DNA from: Clostridium ihumii AP5
Lineage (GTDB): Bacteria; Bacillota; Clostridia; Clostridiales; Clostridiaceae
Assembly (NCBI RefSeq): GCF_000612845.1
Contig: NZ_CCAT010000084.1
Coordinates: forward strand, 1 to 64,000
Length of the DNA: 64,000 bases
Reading direction: 5' to 3'
Part shown: positions 39,979 to 49,380 of the stretch, piece by piece
Numbering within the stretch: position 1 is the stretch's first letter
Layout of the letters: the number at the start of each line of letters is the position of its first letter
Program-made: the position numbers and the translations under genes
The notes under the pieces: generated by a model
Told to the model about the DNA's origin: nothing
The model's input: only the letters and a program-made list of their open reading frames with translations
Database searches by the model: none

Positions 39979-41385
39979 ATGTACGACATAATTATTATTG
40001 GAGCAGGACCATCAGGAATATTCACTGCACTAGAACTTGTGAAAAAGAATGTAAATAAAAAGATTCTATTAATAGAAAAGGGAAAGAGAATTGATAAAAG
40101 ACATTGTCCAAAAGAAAAAACAAATGAATGTGTAGGTTGTAAGCCATATTGTCATATAACTACGGGATTTTCAGGAGCAGGTGCTTTTTCCGATGGAAAA
40201 TTATCATTAAGTTATGAAGTGGGTGGAGATTTACCAGAATTAATAGGAAAAGATAAAGCAGAAAAATACATAAAATATGCAGATGATATTTATCTTGAGT
40301 TTGGTGCAGATACAAAAATTGAAGGTCTTGGAAACGAAGAAAGTGTAAAAGAAATAAGAAGAAAAGCTATAGAAGCAAATTTAAAACTTGTAGATTGTCC
40401 AATAAGACATTTAGGAACAGAAAAAGCGCAAGAAATATATCTAAAAATACAAAATTATTTAATTGAAAATAATGTAGAAATTAAATTTGATACATTAGTA
40501 AAAGATTTTATTATAGAAAATGATAAAATAAGTGGAGTAATTGTATCCGATTCGTTAACTAAGAAAAAAGATGAGACGTTAAAGTCAGAAGTAGTAATTG
40601 CAGCTACAGGAAGAAAAGGTGCAGATTGGCTTAATAATATGTGTGAAAAGCATAATGTCAATCATAGAGCTGGAACTGTAGATATAGGGGTAAGAGTTGA
40701 AATTAGAAATGAAATAATGGAAAAAGTAAATAATGTTTTATATGAATCAAAATTAATTGGTTATCCAGCTCCTTTTGATGATAAAGTAAGAACCTTTTGT
40801 CAAAATCCAGGTGGATTTGTTTCTCAAGAAAACTATGATAACAATTTGGCTATAGTAAATGGTCATTCTTATAAAGAAAAGAAATCGAATAATACAAATT
40901 TAGCAATATTAAGTTCACATAATTTTTCAGCACCATTTAATAAACCTATTGAATATGGAAAGAAAGTTGCAGAACTTGTTAATCTTTTAGGTGGAGGAAG
41001 CATTTTAGTTCAAAGATATGGAGATATAATAGAAGGAAAACGTACTTGGGAAAAAGAATTAAAACAATCTAATGTAGTGCCAACACTTAAAGATGCTGTA
41101 GCAGGAGATTTAACTTCAGCAATCCCATATAGAACAATGACTAACATAGTGAATTTTATAGAAGCTATGAATACATTGGTTCCAGGATTTGCAAGTAAAG
41201 AAACTCTTTTATATGGACCAGAAATAAAATTTTATAGCAATAAAATAGACATAGATAGAAACTTTGAAACCAATATAAATGGACTGTATTGTTTAGGAGA
41301 TTCATCAGGCTGGACAAGAGGACTTATGATGGCATCTGTAATGGGTGTCTTAATGGCAAGAGTATTAACGGATAAAGAATATTAA
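39979..41385 (+). CDS. COG2509-type FAD-dependent dehydrogenase
   Basis: A 468-residue flavoprotein. The dinucleotide-binding fold opens the protein (IIIIGAGPSGIFTALEL), followed by a Cys cluster (RHCPKEK...CVGCKPYC) and TTGFSGAGAFSDGKLS, features of the uncharacterised COG2509 group, and a C-terminal FAD motif GLYCLGDSSGWTRGL. Reaction and partner are not known. GGAGG lies 7 bases before the ATG. It is the last ordinary gene before the corrinoid-type region. Confidence 0.88.
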   Translation: MYDIIIIGAGPSGIFTALELVKKNVNKKILLIEKGKRIDKRHCPKEKTNECVGCKPYCHITTGFSGAGAFSDGKLSLSYEVGGDLPELIGKDKAEKYIKYADDIYLEFGADTKIEGLGNEESVKEIRRKAIEANLKLVDCPIRHLGTEKAQEIYLKIQNYLIENNVEIKFDTLVKDFIIENDKISGVIVSDSLTKKKDETLKSEVVIAATGRKGADWLNNMCEKHNVNHRAGTVDIGVRVEIRNEIMEKVNNVLYESKLIGYPAPFDDKVRTFCQNPGGFVSQENYDNNLAIVNGHSYKEKKSNNTNLAILSSHNFSAPFNKPIEYGKKVAELVNLLGGGSILVQRYGDIIEGKRTWEKELKQSNVVPTLKDAVAGDLTSAIPYRTMTNIVNFIEAMNTLVPGFASKETLLYGPEIKFYSNKIDIDRNFETNINGLYCLGDSSGWTRGLMMASVMGVLMARVLTDKEY

Positions 41386-41386
41386 A

Positions 41387-41430
41387 AGAAAGAATGATAA
41401 GATTAATTCTTATCATTCTTTCTGCTTTTA
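41387..41430 (+). terminator. Terminator after the flavoprotein gene
   Basis: A perfect 15-bp stem (41387-41401 with 41409-41423) followed by a modest T-rich stretch. Confidence 0.75.
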
Positions 41431-41470
41431 ATTGTCGAAAGATAATAACAATAAAGAATGTTTGAAAATG

Positions 41471-41499
41471 TTGCAAAACTGCAAACGCTGTAATATAAT
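41471..41499 (+). promoter_or_regulatory. Promoter of corrinoid-type operon 1
   Basis: TTGCAA (41471-41476), 17 bases, TATAAT (41494-41499). The same layout and the GCTGTAATA context recur ahead of operon 2 at 55149-55177, which supports both as true promoters. Confidence 0.8.
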
Positions 41500-41527
41500 G
41501 TATACGAAAAGAGAATATGGAAATTGA

Positions 41528-41725
41528 GTAGGTTCTTTTTAAGCAATTAGAAAGTTAAAATGGAAAATGGTGAAAATCCATTACAGCCCAACGTTACTGT
41601 AATACTGATGAAACCTTTAAAACCACTGAGATAAAAGTCTTGGGAAGGAAAGGGAGTAAAAAGAAGTTAAGTCAGGAAACATGCCTATTTAGGATTGAAT
41701 CTTTCGTGGGAGAGATGAAATATCA
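41528..41725 (+). promoter_or_regulatory. Cobalamin (B12) riboswitch
   Basis: The leader has the conserved parts of the adenosylcobalamin-class aptamer: GGTGAAAATCC at 41569-41579, TACAGCCC and CACTG stretches after it, GGGAAGG near 41642, and the B12 box AAGTCAGGAAACATGCCT at about 41669-41686. It is followed by a transcription terminator at 41795-41818 and then a nine-gene operon of surface proteins and an ECF transporter. High cobalamin should repress that operon. Confidence 0.92.
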
Positions 41726-41794
41726 TTAAGTTGTATGAATGCTTAAGTTTTTATGCTTTAATTATATTAAAGTTTATACAAAATGTGTTATTTT

Positions 41795-41818
41795 AAAGTC
41801 CCAGTTGGGGCTTTTTTT
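41795..41818 (+). terminator. Expression-platform terminator of the cobalamin riboswitch
   Basis: AAAGTCCC (41795-41802) pairs with GGGGCTTT (41807-41814; one G-T pair), then TTTT. It lies between the aptamer and the first gene, the normal position for riboswitch attenuation. Confidence 0.85.
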
Positions 41819-41908
41819 ATTTTTATAAAAATTAAATATAAAATATTTAAGCATTAAAATTAGTATGAATAAATTTAATGTGTCGGCAAACTATAAAGGG
41901 GGGATTAG

Positions 41909-42667
41909 ATGAAAAGAAACCATAGAATACTAGTAGCTATCATTTTGAGTTTTATTATGACTATTTGTTTAGGATGTGGTGCAGGAAATAAGGATTTAAA
42001 GACTAGCAAATATGATAATAAAGCAAAAGTAGAAAAAAGTATTGATAAAAAGGGTAATAAAGCTAAAGAAAAAACTGATAAAAAAAATGAAATAAAAAAA
42101 GAAAATAGTATAAAAAATAATACAGAAAAAGAAGCGGTCAAAAAAGAAGAAATAAAAAAGGAAGACACTAAAATTGAAAATAATAATGGCAATCAATCAT
42201 CAGAAGAAAAACAAATAAAAGAAAATAATAATGAAAAAGAAAAAAATGAAACAGTAGTGAAAGATGAAAATAAAAACAATAAAGTAGAAGAAGACACATT
42301 TACTATGATAATAGGAAAAGATGTTAAAGGATATACTGGAAATGAATCAAGTGTTGTAGAAGAAATTACAATAAAAATTGATTCTAAAAAAAGTGCAATG
42401 CAGTATTTAAGGGAAAATACTTCTATGCAAGAAAATGGAGGATTTATTTTTGAAATTAATGGTATACATAATCATTATCCAATACCAGAATCAGAAAAAA
42501 CTCCAGAACAAAAGAAAAATGGGGTATTAGGTATTGATTGGTTTATATATCTTAATGATAAAAAAACACCAGTAGGAGCAAATGATGTATATCCACAAAA
42601 GGGTGATGTTCTTCTATTTGATTTTCATGAGTGGGATAAAAGAGAATTTTTACCACCAGAAGATTAA
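41909..42667 (+). CDS. DUF4430 (transcobalamin C-terminal-like) lipoprotein, operon 1
   Basis: A 252-residue exported protein. A type II signal with hydrophobic core ends in CLGC, giving Cys23 as the probable lipidated residue. A long Lys/Glu/Asn-rich spacer (about 27-128) precedes one DUF4430 domain (about 132-248) with GIDWFIYLNDKK, GANDVYPQKGD and FHEWD. DUF4430 is the bacterial relative of the beta domain of transcobalamin and intrinsic factor. The spacer would lift the domain off the membrane. As first gene after the cobalamin riboswitch it probably captures corrinoid close to the ECF transporter; binding is inferred. Confidence 0.85.
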   Translation: MKRNHRILVAIILSFIMTICLGCGAGNKDLKTSKYDNKAKVEKSIDKKGNKAKEKTDKKNEIKKENSIKNNTEKEAVKKEEIKKEDTKIENNNGNQSSEEKQIKENNNEKEKNETVVKDENKNNKVEEDTFTMIIGKDVKGYTGNESSVVEEITIKIDSKKSAMQYLRENTSMQENGGFIFEINGIHNHYPIPESEKTPEQKKNGVLGIDWFIYLNDKKTPVGANDVYPQKGDVLLFDFHEWDKREFLPPED

Positions 42668-42689
42668 AAGATAAAATATGGGGGATGAA

Positions 42690-45600
42690 ATGAGAAATAT
42701 GAAAAGATTAAAAGAAAAATTTGTAGGCTTATTTTTAATTTTATCAATGATTATATGCTTATCATTTTCTACTGTACTTGCAGTAGAAAATGACAGAATA
42801 TATGGAAAAGATAGGATATCTACTTCGATTGAAATAAGTAAGAAAGGTTGGCAAAACGGCTCTGAGTATGTTTTTATTGCTCAAGGATATGATTTTGCAG
42901 ATGCATTGTCTTTAGCACCATTAGCTAAAAAATTTAATGCACCTATTTTACTTAATGGAAATATTCAACTAAGAGAAGATACAATAAATGAATTAAAAAG
43001 ATTAAAACCAAAGAAAGTATTTATATTAGGCGGAGAAAGAGTTATAAGCAAATCTGTAGAAACTCAACTTAAAAATATAAATATAAATGAAATAGAAAGA
43101 ATATATGGACAAACAAGATACGAAACAGCATTAAAAATTAATAAAAAATTAGGAAAAAGTGATGCTTTATTTATAACTAATGGACAATCTTATGCAGATG
43201 CATTATCAGTATCGCCAATAGCAGCACAAAAAGGAATACCAATACTATATACTAAAAATAATGAAATTCCTAAAGAAGTAAATGAGTACATAAAGGGTAA
43301 TAAAATATTTAATGTATATGTTATTGGTGGAGATGGTGTAATAAATGATAGTGTACTAAAAAATATACCAAACTCTGAAAGAATATTTGGAAAAGATAGG
43401 TATGAAACTAACAGGGAAGTTTTAAAAAAGTTTTCTAATGATTTAAAATATGAAAATATTTATTTTGTTACAGGAAATGACTTTCCAGATGCATTGTCAA
43501 TATCTACACTTGCTGCAGATAAAAAAGCACCAGTGATACTAACTAATAAAAATATAAATAGTGATGTAGAAAAAATTATAAATTCTAACATAACATCTCT
43601 AAGTAAATTTATTGCTATAGGTGGACCAGAAGTAGTACCACAAAACATATTAGATAAATTTAAAATGAACTTTGAAATTATAAAATTATCAAAGGACAAT
43701 GAAAGATTTGGAGATGAAAAGAAAACTAGAGACATAAAAAGTGACATATTAGTAACTGGAAATAATGTAAACATAATAAATATAAATTTAGATGGAAATC
43801 TTATTTTAGATCCAGGTGAGAAAGGTACAGTAAACATAAAAAATGTTAAAGCAAAAAATATAATAGTTAAATCTGGAGATGTAAATAGTATTGAGTTAAG
43901 TAATGTAAAAGCTGATAAATTAGATATAGAAACAAATAAAAATGTAGCAGTAAAATTGTATGACAATTCTAATATAAAAAGTACAGAAATAAAATCAAGT
44001 TCTATATTGAAAAATGAAAAAGGGTCTTTTGGAGATATAAAAGTTGCTGAGACAAATGAAAAGTCAAGAACTATCCAATTAATTGGAGAATTTAAAAATG
44101 AAATACTAGTAGAAGATAATGCAATAATTAATTGTGAAAATGTACAAAACATAAAAATAAACCTTAAAAATTCAGAAAAAAATGTAGACATTGATGGAAA
44201 AGTAAGTAAATTAGACATTATAAAAGGCAAAAATATATCTGTAAAAGGAAATATAAAAACAATAAAAAGTGAAAATGACTCAATAATTAATGTAAAAGAT
44301 AAAGCTAATATTGAAAAAATAGAAGCTTTAGATAAATGTAAGATAAAAATAGAAAATGGTGCAAAAGTAAAGCTTATAGAAAAAAGTAAAGATGTTTTAA
44401 TAGAAGGAAAGGCAAATAAGGTAGTAAATAAGAAAGAAAATAGTAGTGGCGGTTCAAGTGGAAATCCTGAAGGTGATGAATTTAGTTTAATAATTTCTAA
44501 TGATGGTACTGAAATATTAAGTAAAAATCTTAAAGTTGATAGCAAGAAATCAGCTATGCAGTATCTAAAAGAAAATGCTGATATTAAAACTAAGAATGGT
44601 TTTATAAATGAAATAAATAAAGTAAAAAGTAAACCATTAAAGAATTTAAGTGAAGATGAAAGAAAAGAAGGTTACTTAGGTGCTGATTGGTTTATATATT
44701 TAAATGGTAAGAAAACCCCTGTAGGAGCAAATGATGTAAAGATAAAATCTGGCGATAAACTTGAATTTGAATATAGAAGATGGGATTGGCATGATTTGGT
44801 AGCTGATGGATCATCTATGCCATTAAAAGTAGAAGGAATTAAAGATAAAGTTGATCAGGATGAAAAAATTAATATATTAGTTACTTGTGTGTATAGACCT
44901 GTATATGGAGCTAGTATAAAAGTAGATGATAAAGAGGTTTCAACAACTAATATAGATGGTGAGAGTTCTATAAAAATTTATTCAGCTGGAAAACATACTA
45001 TATCTGTTTTAAAAGAAGGTGTAAAAGTTGAAAAACAAATAACAGTGTCATCAAACAATCAAGGTGGTGGAACAATAGAACCACCAAAAGACAAAGATGA
45101 TAAAGATGATAAAGATGATGGTATCAATGAAACTGATAAAGAAATTCAATTGTTAAAAGACAATGGAATATTTGGAGATGAAAGTACACTTAAAGAAGTA
45201 AATAAGGATATAGTAGTAAAGGGTAATAATGTAGAAATAAGAAATGTTAAATTAAATGGAAATCTAATTTTAGACCCAGGTGAAAAAGGGTCTGCAAACA
45301 TTAAAGGTACTAGTTGTAAGAATATAGTTATAAAATCTGGTGACATTAATAGTATAAATTTAACTTCTGTAAAATCAGATGATCTTACAGTGGAAAGTAA
45401 AGGTAATGTAGCAGTAAAACTGCTTGAAGATTCAGAGATTAGAAGAACAGAAATCAAATCAAATGCAATACTTAAGAATTTAAAAGGAGATTTTGGATCT
45501 ATAAAGGTGACAGGATCAAAAGATTCAAATTATGATATTGAGCTTGAAGGAAAGTTTGATAAAGAAATATTAGTTAATTGTCCATCAAAAATAAAATGTG

Positions 45601-46787
45601 AGGACGTTAAAAATATTAAAATTGGTAGCAAGGAAAAGGATTCAGAAAAAATTTCTAAAGTTATATTAAATGGAAAAATAGATACACTTAAAGTAAGAAA
45701 TTGCTCTGATACTGTCCTAGATGGAAAAATATCTAAAATAAAAATAGAGAATGCATCACAGATTAAAATAGAAAAAACTGCAACTATAGAAAATATACAA
45801 GCTATAGAAAAAAGTAAAGTAAATATAGAAGATGGAGCTAAAGTAAAGCTAATAGAAAAACATAATGATGTAATTTTAGAAGGAAAAGCAGATAAAGTAG
45901 ATAAGCTAGAATTCACCTTTGTTTTGAAAGATAAAGGTAAGGAAATATTAAATAAAACAATTGAATTAGATACTGACAAAAGTGCTTTACAATATTTAAG
46001 TGAAAATGTTGAATTTAAACAAGATTCTACAGGTTTGATATGTGAAATTGAAGGGATAGGAAATAAAAATATTAAAGAATTAACTGTTGAACAGCTTGAA
46101 AAGGGGATAATTGGGATGGATTGGTTTATATATTTAAATGGCAAGAAAACACCAGTTGGAGCACCAGCAGTTTTTATGAAAAATGGAGAGTTATTATCCT
46201 TTGAATTCAGAGAATGGGATTGGCGTGACTTATATTCAGATGATTATGAAGGTCCACCAAAATTAATGATGGAAATGCATTATGGGAATAATGCAAATGA
46301 AGTTAAAATGGATCAAAACTTTATGATAGTAATTTCATGTGTTAATAAACCTGTATATGGTGCAAAACTAAAGATTGATGGTAAATATGTAGGTACAACA
46401 GATAGAAATGGAGTTATCGAAGATTTATCAATACATGAACTGGGAAAACATACCATAACAGCAGAACAATATGGTACATTTGTAAGTAAAGAAATTACTG
46501 TTACAAACGCATCAGTTATAGGATCTTTTAAAAATGATAAGTATTCTTTAGTGGTTAAAGATATTAATAAAGGCAAGATAGAAATTACTTTGGAGGATGT
46601 TAATAAAAATTCAAATAGTATTGCAACAATGAAAATTATGAATAGAAAACGTGAGCCTGTATATATAGATCAAAATTTAATTAAAAATGGTAAATGTGAA
46701 TTTAATACTGTATTAGAAAAAGGTAAATTTACAGTTTGTTGTAATGTAGAAGGTGTATTAATTAATTTTAAAATTAATATTAAATAA
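42690..46787 (+). CDS. Giant wall-anchored protein: 3 CWB2, 2 beta-solenoids, 2 DUF4430
   Basis: About 1365 residues. After a signal peptide (1-33) come three CWB2 modules (about 35-330; RIYGKDR, FADALS, ILGGE repeats), which in clostridia bind wall polymers. Then a module appears twice: a beta-solenoid-like stretch (about 350-577 and 820-1071, LDGNLILDPGEKG and LNGNLILDPGEKG), a DUF4430 domain (about 598-704 and 1074-1179, DWFIYLNGKKTPVGA) and an Ig/carboxypeptidase-like beta domain with PVYGA (709-789 and about 1185-1270). A PPKDKDDKDDKDD linker joins the halves. ATG 42690 has GGGGG six bases upstream. It should present two corrinoid-binding half-sites outside the wall. Confidence 0.85.
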   Translation: MRNMKRLKEKFVGLFLILSMIICLSFSTVLAVENDRIYGKDRISTSIEISKKGWQNGSEYVFIAQGYDFADALSLAPLAKKFNAPILLNGNIQLREDTINELKRLKPKKVFILGGERVISKSVETQLKNININEIERIYGQTRYETALKINKKLGKSDALFITNGQSYADALSVSPIAAQKGIPILYTKNNEIPKEVNEYIKGNKIFNVYVIGGDGVINDSVLKNIPNSERIFGKDRYETNREVLKKFSNDLKYENIYFVTGNDFPDALSISTLAADKKAPVILTNKNINSDVEKIINSNITSLSKFIAIGGPEVVPQNILDKFKMNFEIIKLSKDNERFGDEKKTRDIKSDILVTGNNVNIININLDGNLILDPGEKGTVNIKNVKAKNIIVKSGDVNSIELSNVKADKLDIETNKNVAVKLYDNSNIKSTEIKSSSILKNEKGSFGDIKVAETNEKSRTIQLIGEFKNEILVEDNAIINCENVQNIKINLKNSEKNVDIDGKVSKLDIIKGKNISVKGNIKTIKSENDSIINVKDKANIEKIEALDKCKIKIENGAKVKLIEKSKDVLIEGKANKVVNKKENSSGGSSGNPEGDEFSLIISNDGTEILSKNLKVDSKKSAMQYLKENADIKTKNGFINEINKVKSKPLKNLSEDERKEGYLGADWFIYLNGKKTPVGANDVKIKSGDKLEFEYRRWDWHDLVADGSSMPLKVEGIKDKVDQDEKINILVTCVYRPVYGASIKVDDKEVSTTNIDGESSIKIYSAGKHTISVLKEGVKVEKQITVSSNNQGGGTIEPPKDKDDKDDKDDGINETDKEIQLLKDNGIFGDESTLKEVNKDIVVKGNNVEIRNVKLNGNLILDPGEKGSANIKGTSCKNIVIKSGDINSINLTSVKSDDLTVESKGNVAVKLLEDSEIRRTEIKSNAILKNLKGDFGSIKVTGSKDSNYDIELEGKFDKEILVNCPSKIKCEDVKNIKIGSKEKDSEKISKVILNGKIDTLKVRNCSDTVLDGKISKIKIENASQIKIEKTATIENIQAIEKSKVNIEDGAKVKLIEKHNDVILEGKADKVDKLEFTFVLKDKGKEILNKTIELDTDKSALQYLSENVEFKQDSTGLICEIEGIGNKNIKELTVEQLEKGIIGMDWFIYLNGKKTPVGAPAVFMKNGELLSFEFREWDWRDLYSDDYEGPPKLMMEMHYGNNANEVKMDQNFMIVISCVNKPVYGAKLKIDGKYVGTTDRNGVIEDLSIHELGKHTITAEQYGTFVSKEITVTNASVIGSFKNDKYSLVVKDINKGKIEITLEDVNKNSNSIATMKIMNRKREPVYIDQNLIKNGKCEFNTVLEKGKFTVCCNVEGVLINFKINIK

Positions 46788-46815
46788 ATTTTATTAAAAA
46801 CAGGGGGAAGAAATT

Positions 46816-47868
46816 ATGAATAAAAATTTAAAAAGAGGATTAGCAGCATTTATTATTGCTAATAGTGTTTTAACTACAGCGAATATAGGAGTACTGAACA
46901 ATAATGTTTTTGCAGCAGAAAGATATGCAGTGGAATCAAGAGAGATTCTAAAAAAGGACTATAATTCTATAATAGATGAATGTGTAAATATTGGGTTACA
47001 GCATCTTATAAATAAAGATTCAGGTTTTTGGTATAATAAAGAGTTTAATGATTGGGAAGCTCTTACAGTATCAAGCTTTAATAAAGAGATTCCAGCAAGT
47101 TATATTGAAAACTTAGCAAAAAAAATAGAAACAAAAGACTCTTCATTATTTGGAGCAGATGGAAAATTTAAAAGTACTACAGATTGTGAAAGAACGATTA
47201 TAGGAATTGTTTCTGCAGGAAAAGATCCAAGGAATTTTGGAGGATATAATTTAATTAAAGATTTATGTGAAAGAAATTTAGGAATAGAACAAGATATTTT
47301 TTGTAAAATGTTTGGCCTTATTGCACTAGATTGTGGAAATTTTGAAATACCATCAGGTTCAAAATTTACAAGATATGATATAGTAGATGGAATCGTTGAA
47401 AAAAAATTAAAATCAGGTGGATGGAGTTGGGGTGATACCATTGATGTAGACACAACTGCAATGGTAATATCAGCATTATCACCTTATTATAATGAAGATT
47501 ATGATGTAAAAGATGCCATTGATGATGCACTTATAGCTTTAAGTAAAATACAAGATAAAACTACTGGAGAATTCACTTCAACATGGACACCTAATGGTTC
47601 AAGTGAAAGTTTAGCTCAAGTTATAATAGCTTTGTGTTCAGTTGGAATAGATCCAACAGATTCTGAAATGTTTACTAAAAGTGATAAAAATCTTTTAGAT
47701 TTATTATTAGAATATAAAACAGCAGATGGTGGGTTTGAACATGATAAAAAAAATACAGATCAACTTAATGGCATTGCAACTGAACAAGCTTTCAGAGCAC
47801 TTGCATCATATAAAAAACTTAAAAGTGGGAAATTAGGTTCTATATATTTAGTAAAAGACTTTAACTAA
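46816..47868 (+). CDS. Secreted alpha/alpha-barrel protein (intrinsic-factor-like fold), barrel A
   Basis: A 350-residue exported protein. A signal peptide (1-32, ending VFA) is followed by helical repeats of the prenyltransferase/squalene-cyclase class: GGWSWGDTIDVDTTAMVISA near 195-214, SSESLAQVIIALCSVGIDP near 253-271 and GGFEH...ATEQAFRAL near 300-325. The same barrel forms the N-terminal domain of intrinsic factor and transcobalamin. No lipid or wall anchor and no C-terminal beta domain. No counterpart exists in operon 2 as far as the window shows. It may clamp corrinoid together with a DUF4430 partner; that is inference. Confidence 0.82.
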   Translation: MNKNLKRGLAAFIIANSVLTTANIGVLNNNVFAAERYAVESREILKKDYNSIIDECVNIGLQHLINKDSGFWYNKEFNDWEALTVSSFNKEIPASYIENLAKKIETKDSSLFGADGKFKSTTDCERTIIGIVSAGKDPRNFGGYNLIKDLCERNLGIEQDIFCKMFGLIALDCGNFEIPSGSKFTRYDIVDGIVEKKLKSGGWSWGDTIDVDTTAMVISALSPYYNEDYDVKDAIDDALIALSKIQDKTTGEFTSTWTPNGSSESLAQVIIALCSVGIDPTDSEMFTKSDKNLLDLLLEYKTADGGFEHDKKNTDQLNGIATEQAFRALASYKKLKSGKLGSIYLVKDFN

Positions 47869-47900
47869 ATTATATAATCAATAAATTTTAAAGTGATAAT

Positions 47901-47969
47901 TAAATCATAATAATCAATATTAATATATAGAAACTTTAAATATTAATATTTTTAGATTATTATGATTTA
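47901..47969 (+). promoter_or_regulatory. Long intercistronic hairpin upstream of barrel B
   Basis: A perfect 15-bp arm pair (47901-47915 with 47955-47969), extended inward by AATATTAATA/TATTAATATT. Only a weak T stretch follows, so it may be a leaky terminator or an mRNA stability element inside the operon. A hairpin also precedes the orthologous gene in operon 2 (58185-58217). Confidence 0.55.
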
Positions 47970-48018
47970 ATTTTATTAAAAATTAATATATAATTTTTGA
48001 AATTAGGAGAGATGTATT

Positions 48019-49356
48019 ATGAAATTTAGGCACAAACGGTTTATAGCAAGTTTTGTTATATTTATATTATTTTTTACAAGTTTTGTTACAGGATTCATAT
48101 CAACAAAAAATATCAATGTTTTAGCTAAAGAGGTTAATATTGAAAATTATGATTCTGTATTAAATGAAAATTTAGAGTATATTAGTGATTCATTATTAAA
48201 GAAAAATCAAAATGGACTAAGTGATTGGGAAGTTATAGGTCTTGGAGCTTTAGGGAAAACAGTTTCCAAAGAATACTTAGAAAGAAAAGTTAAAGAAATT
48301 AGAAATAATGAAGGCATATTTGATGAAACTACAGACTGTGAAAGAACTATACTTAGCATAGTAGCAGCTGGTGGAGACCCAAGAAATATAGGTGAAAGAA
48401 ATTTAATTGATATTTTATGCAATGTAGATTTTACTAAAGAGTACAACATTTTGGGTCAAGCTTATGCTTTGATAGCGATGGATTGTGGAAAATTTAATAT
48501 ACCTAATAATTCTAATCTTTCAAAAGAAACAATAATAAATAAAATAATAAATAATAAGATGGATAATGGGGGATGGGGAAATACTTCAAAATTGGATCCA
48601 GATATAACAGCAATGGTTATAACTGCATTATCTAATTATTATGATAGTAATATTGAAGTGAAAAGTATAGTTGATGAATCTATAGAAGCATTAAATACAA
48701 CTTTAGATGCTAATGGGAACTTTATAGGAAATGATGATTCAACATCAGCATCAAGTGAAAGCATTTCTCAGACTATAATAGCTCTTTGTTCATTAGGAAT
48801 AGATCCAACAACTTGTGATAAATTTATGAGAAACGACAAGAATTTATTAGATTTGCTTTTAGAATTTAAAACTGAGGATGGGGGATTTACACATCAAAAA
48901 GGCAATTTAGAAAAAAGAAATGATATGTCTACAGAACAAGGTTTTTTAGCTTTAGTAGCATATAAACAATTTAAAGAAGGTAAAAAAGGTTCAGTGTATT
49001 TATTAAAGGATTTTAGTGATGAAATAAACACAAAAGAAGATATAGAGATTAAGAATCTAACAGATTTAAACTCACTAAAACTAAATAGTAATGCTAATAT
49101 AAAATTAAACATAAAGAACAACTTAGATAAAGAGCAAAGTGCAACAGTAATAGTAGCTTTATATAATGAAGAAAATAATAAAATGATAAATTATTTTTCC
49201 AATGAAACTAAAATAAAAAATAACTCTAGTGGTGAAGAAATAACTAAACAAATTTCTATACCAGAAACAGGTAAATATAAAATAAAAGTTTTTCTTTGGG
49301 ATAGTCTAGAAAACATGAATCCTTTAACAGATGAACTGATTATGAATGTTCAATAA
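48019..49356 (+). CDS. Secreted alpha/alpha-barrel protein with C-terminal beta domain, barrel B, operon 1
   Basis: A 445-residue exported protein. Signal peptide/anchor about residues 1-35; helical repeats about 45-335 with GGWGN...LDPDITAMVITAL, SSESISQTIIALCSLGIDP and GGFTHQ...STEQGFLAL. The last about 100 residues (345-445) form an Ig-like beta domain ending KIKVFLWDSLENMNPL. Its nearest relative in the window is the gene at 58291, which has the same layout and length. It is probably a corrinoid-capturing barrel. GGAGA lies before the ATG. Confidence 0.82.
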   Translation: MKFRHKRFIASFVIFILFFTSFVTGFISTKNINVLAKEVNIENYDSVLNENLEYISDSLLKKNQNGLSDWEVIGLGALGKTVSKEYLERKVKEIRNNEGIFDETTDCERTILSIVAAGGDPRNIGERNLIDILCNVDFTKEYNILGQAYALIAMDCGKFNIPNNSNLSKETIINKIINNKMDNGGWGNTSKLDPDITAMVITALSNYYDSNIEVKSIVDESIEALNTTLDANGNFIGNDDSTSASSESISQTIIALCSLGIDPTTCDKFMRNDKNLLDLLLEFKTEDGGFTHQKGNLEKRNDMSTEQGFLALVAYKQFKEGKKGSVYLLKDFSDEINTKEDIEIKNLTDLNSLKLNSNANIKLNIKNNLDKEQSATVIVALYNEENNKMINYFSNETKIKNNSSGEEITKQISIPETGKYKIKVFLWDSLENMNPLTDELIMNVQ

Positions 49357-49380
49357 TTTAAAATGAAAGGAGTTTTGAAA

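Noticed and set aside
42678-42689. Start of the giant wall protein at ATG 42678
   Set aside because: That ATG overlaps the GGGGG ribosome binding site; ATG 42690 has correct spacing and opens directly into the signal peptide.
43460-44545. Long open frame on the minus strand, 361 codons, antisense to the giant wall protein
   Set aside because: It is a shadow of a Lys/Asn/Ile-rich coding strand; its translation is a run of Phe, Ser and Leu with no ribosome binding site.
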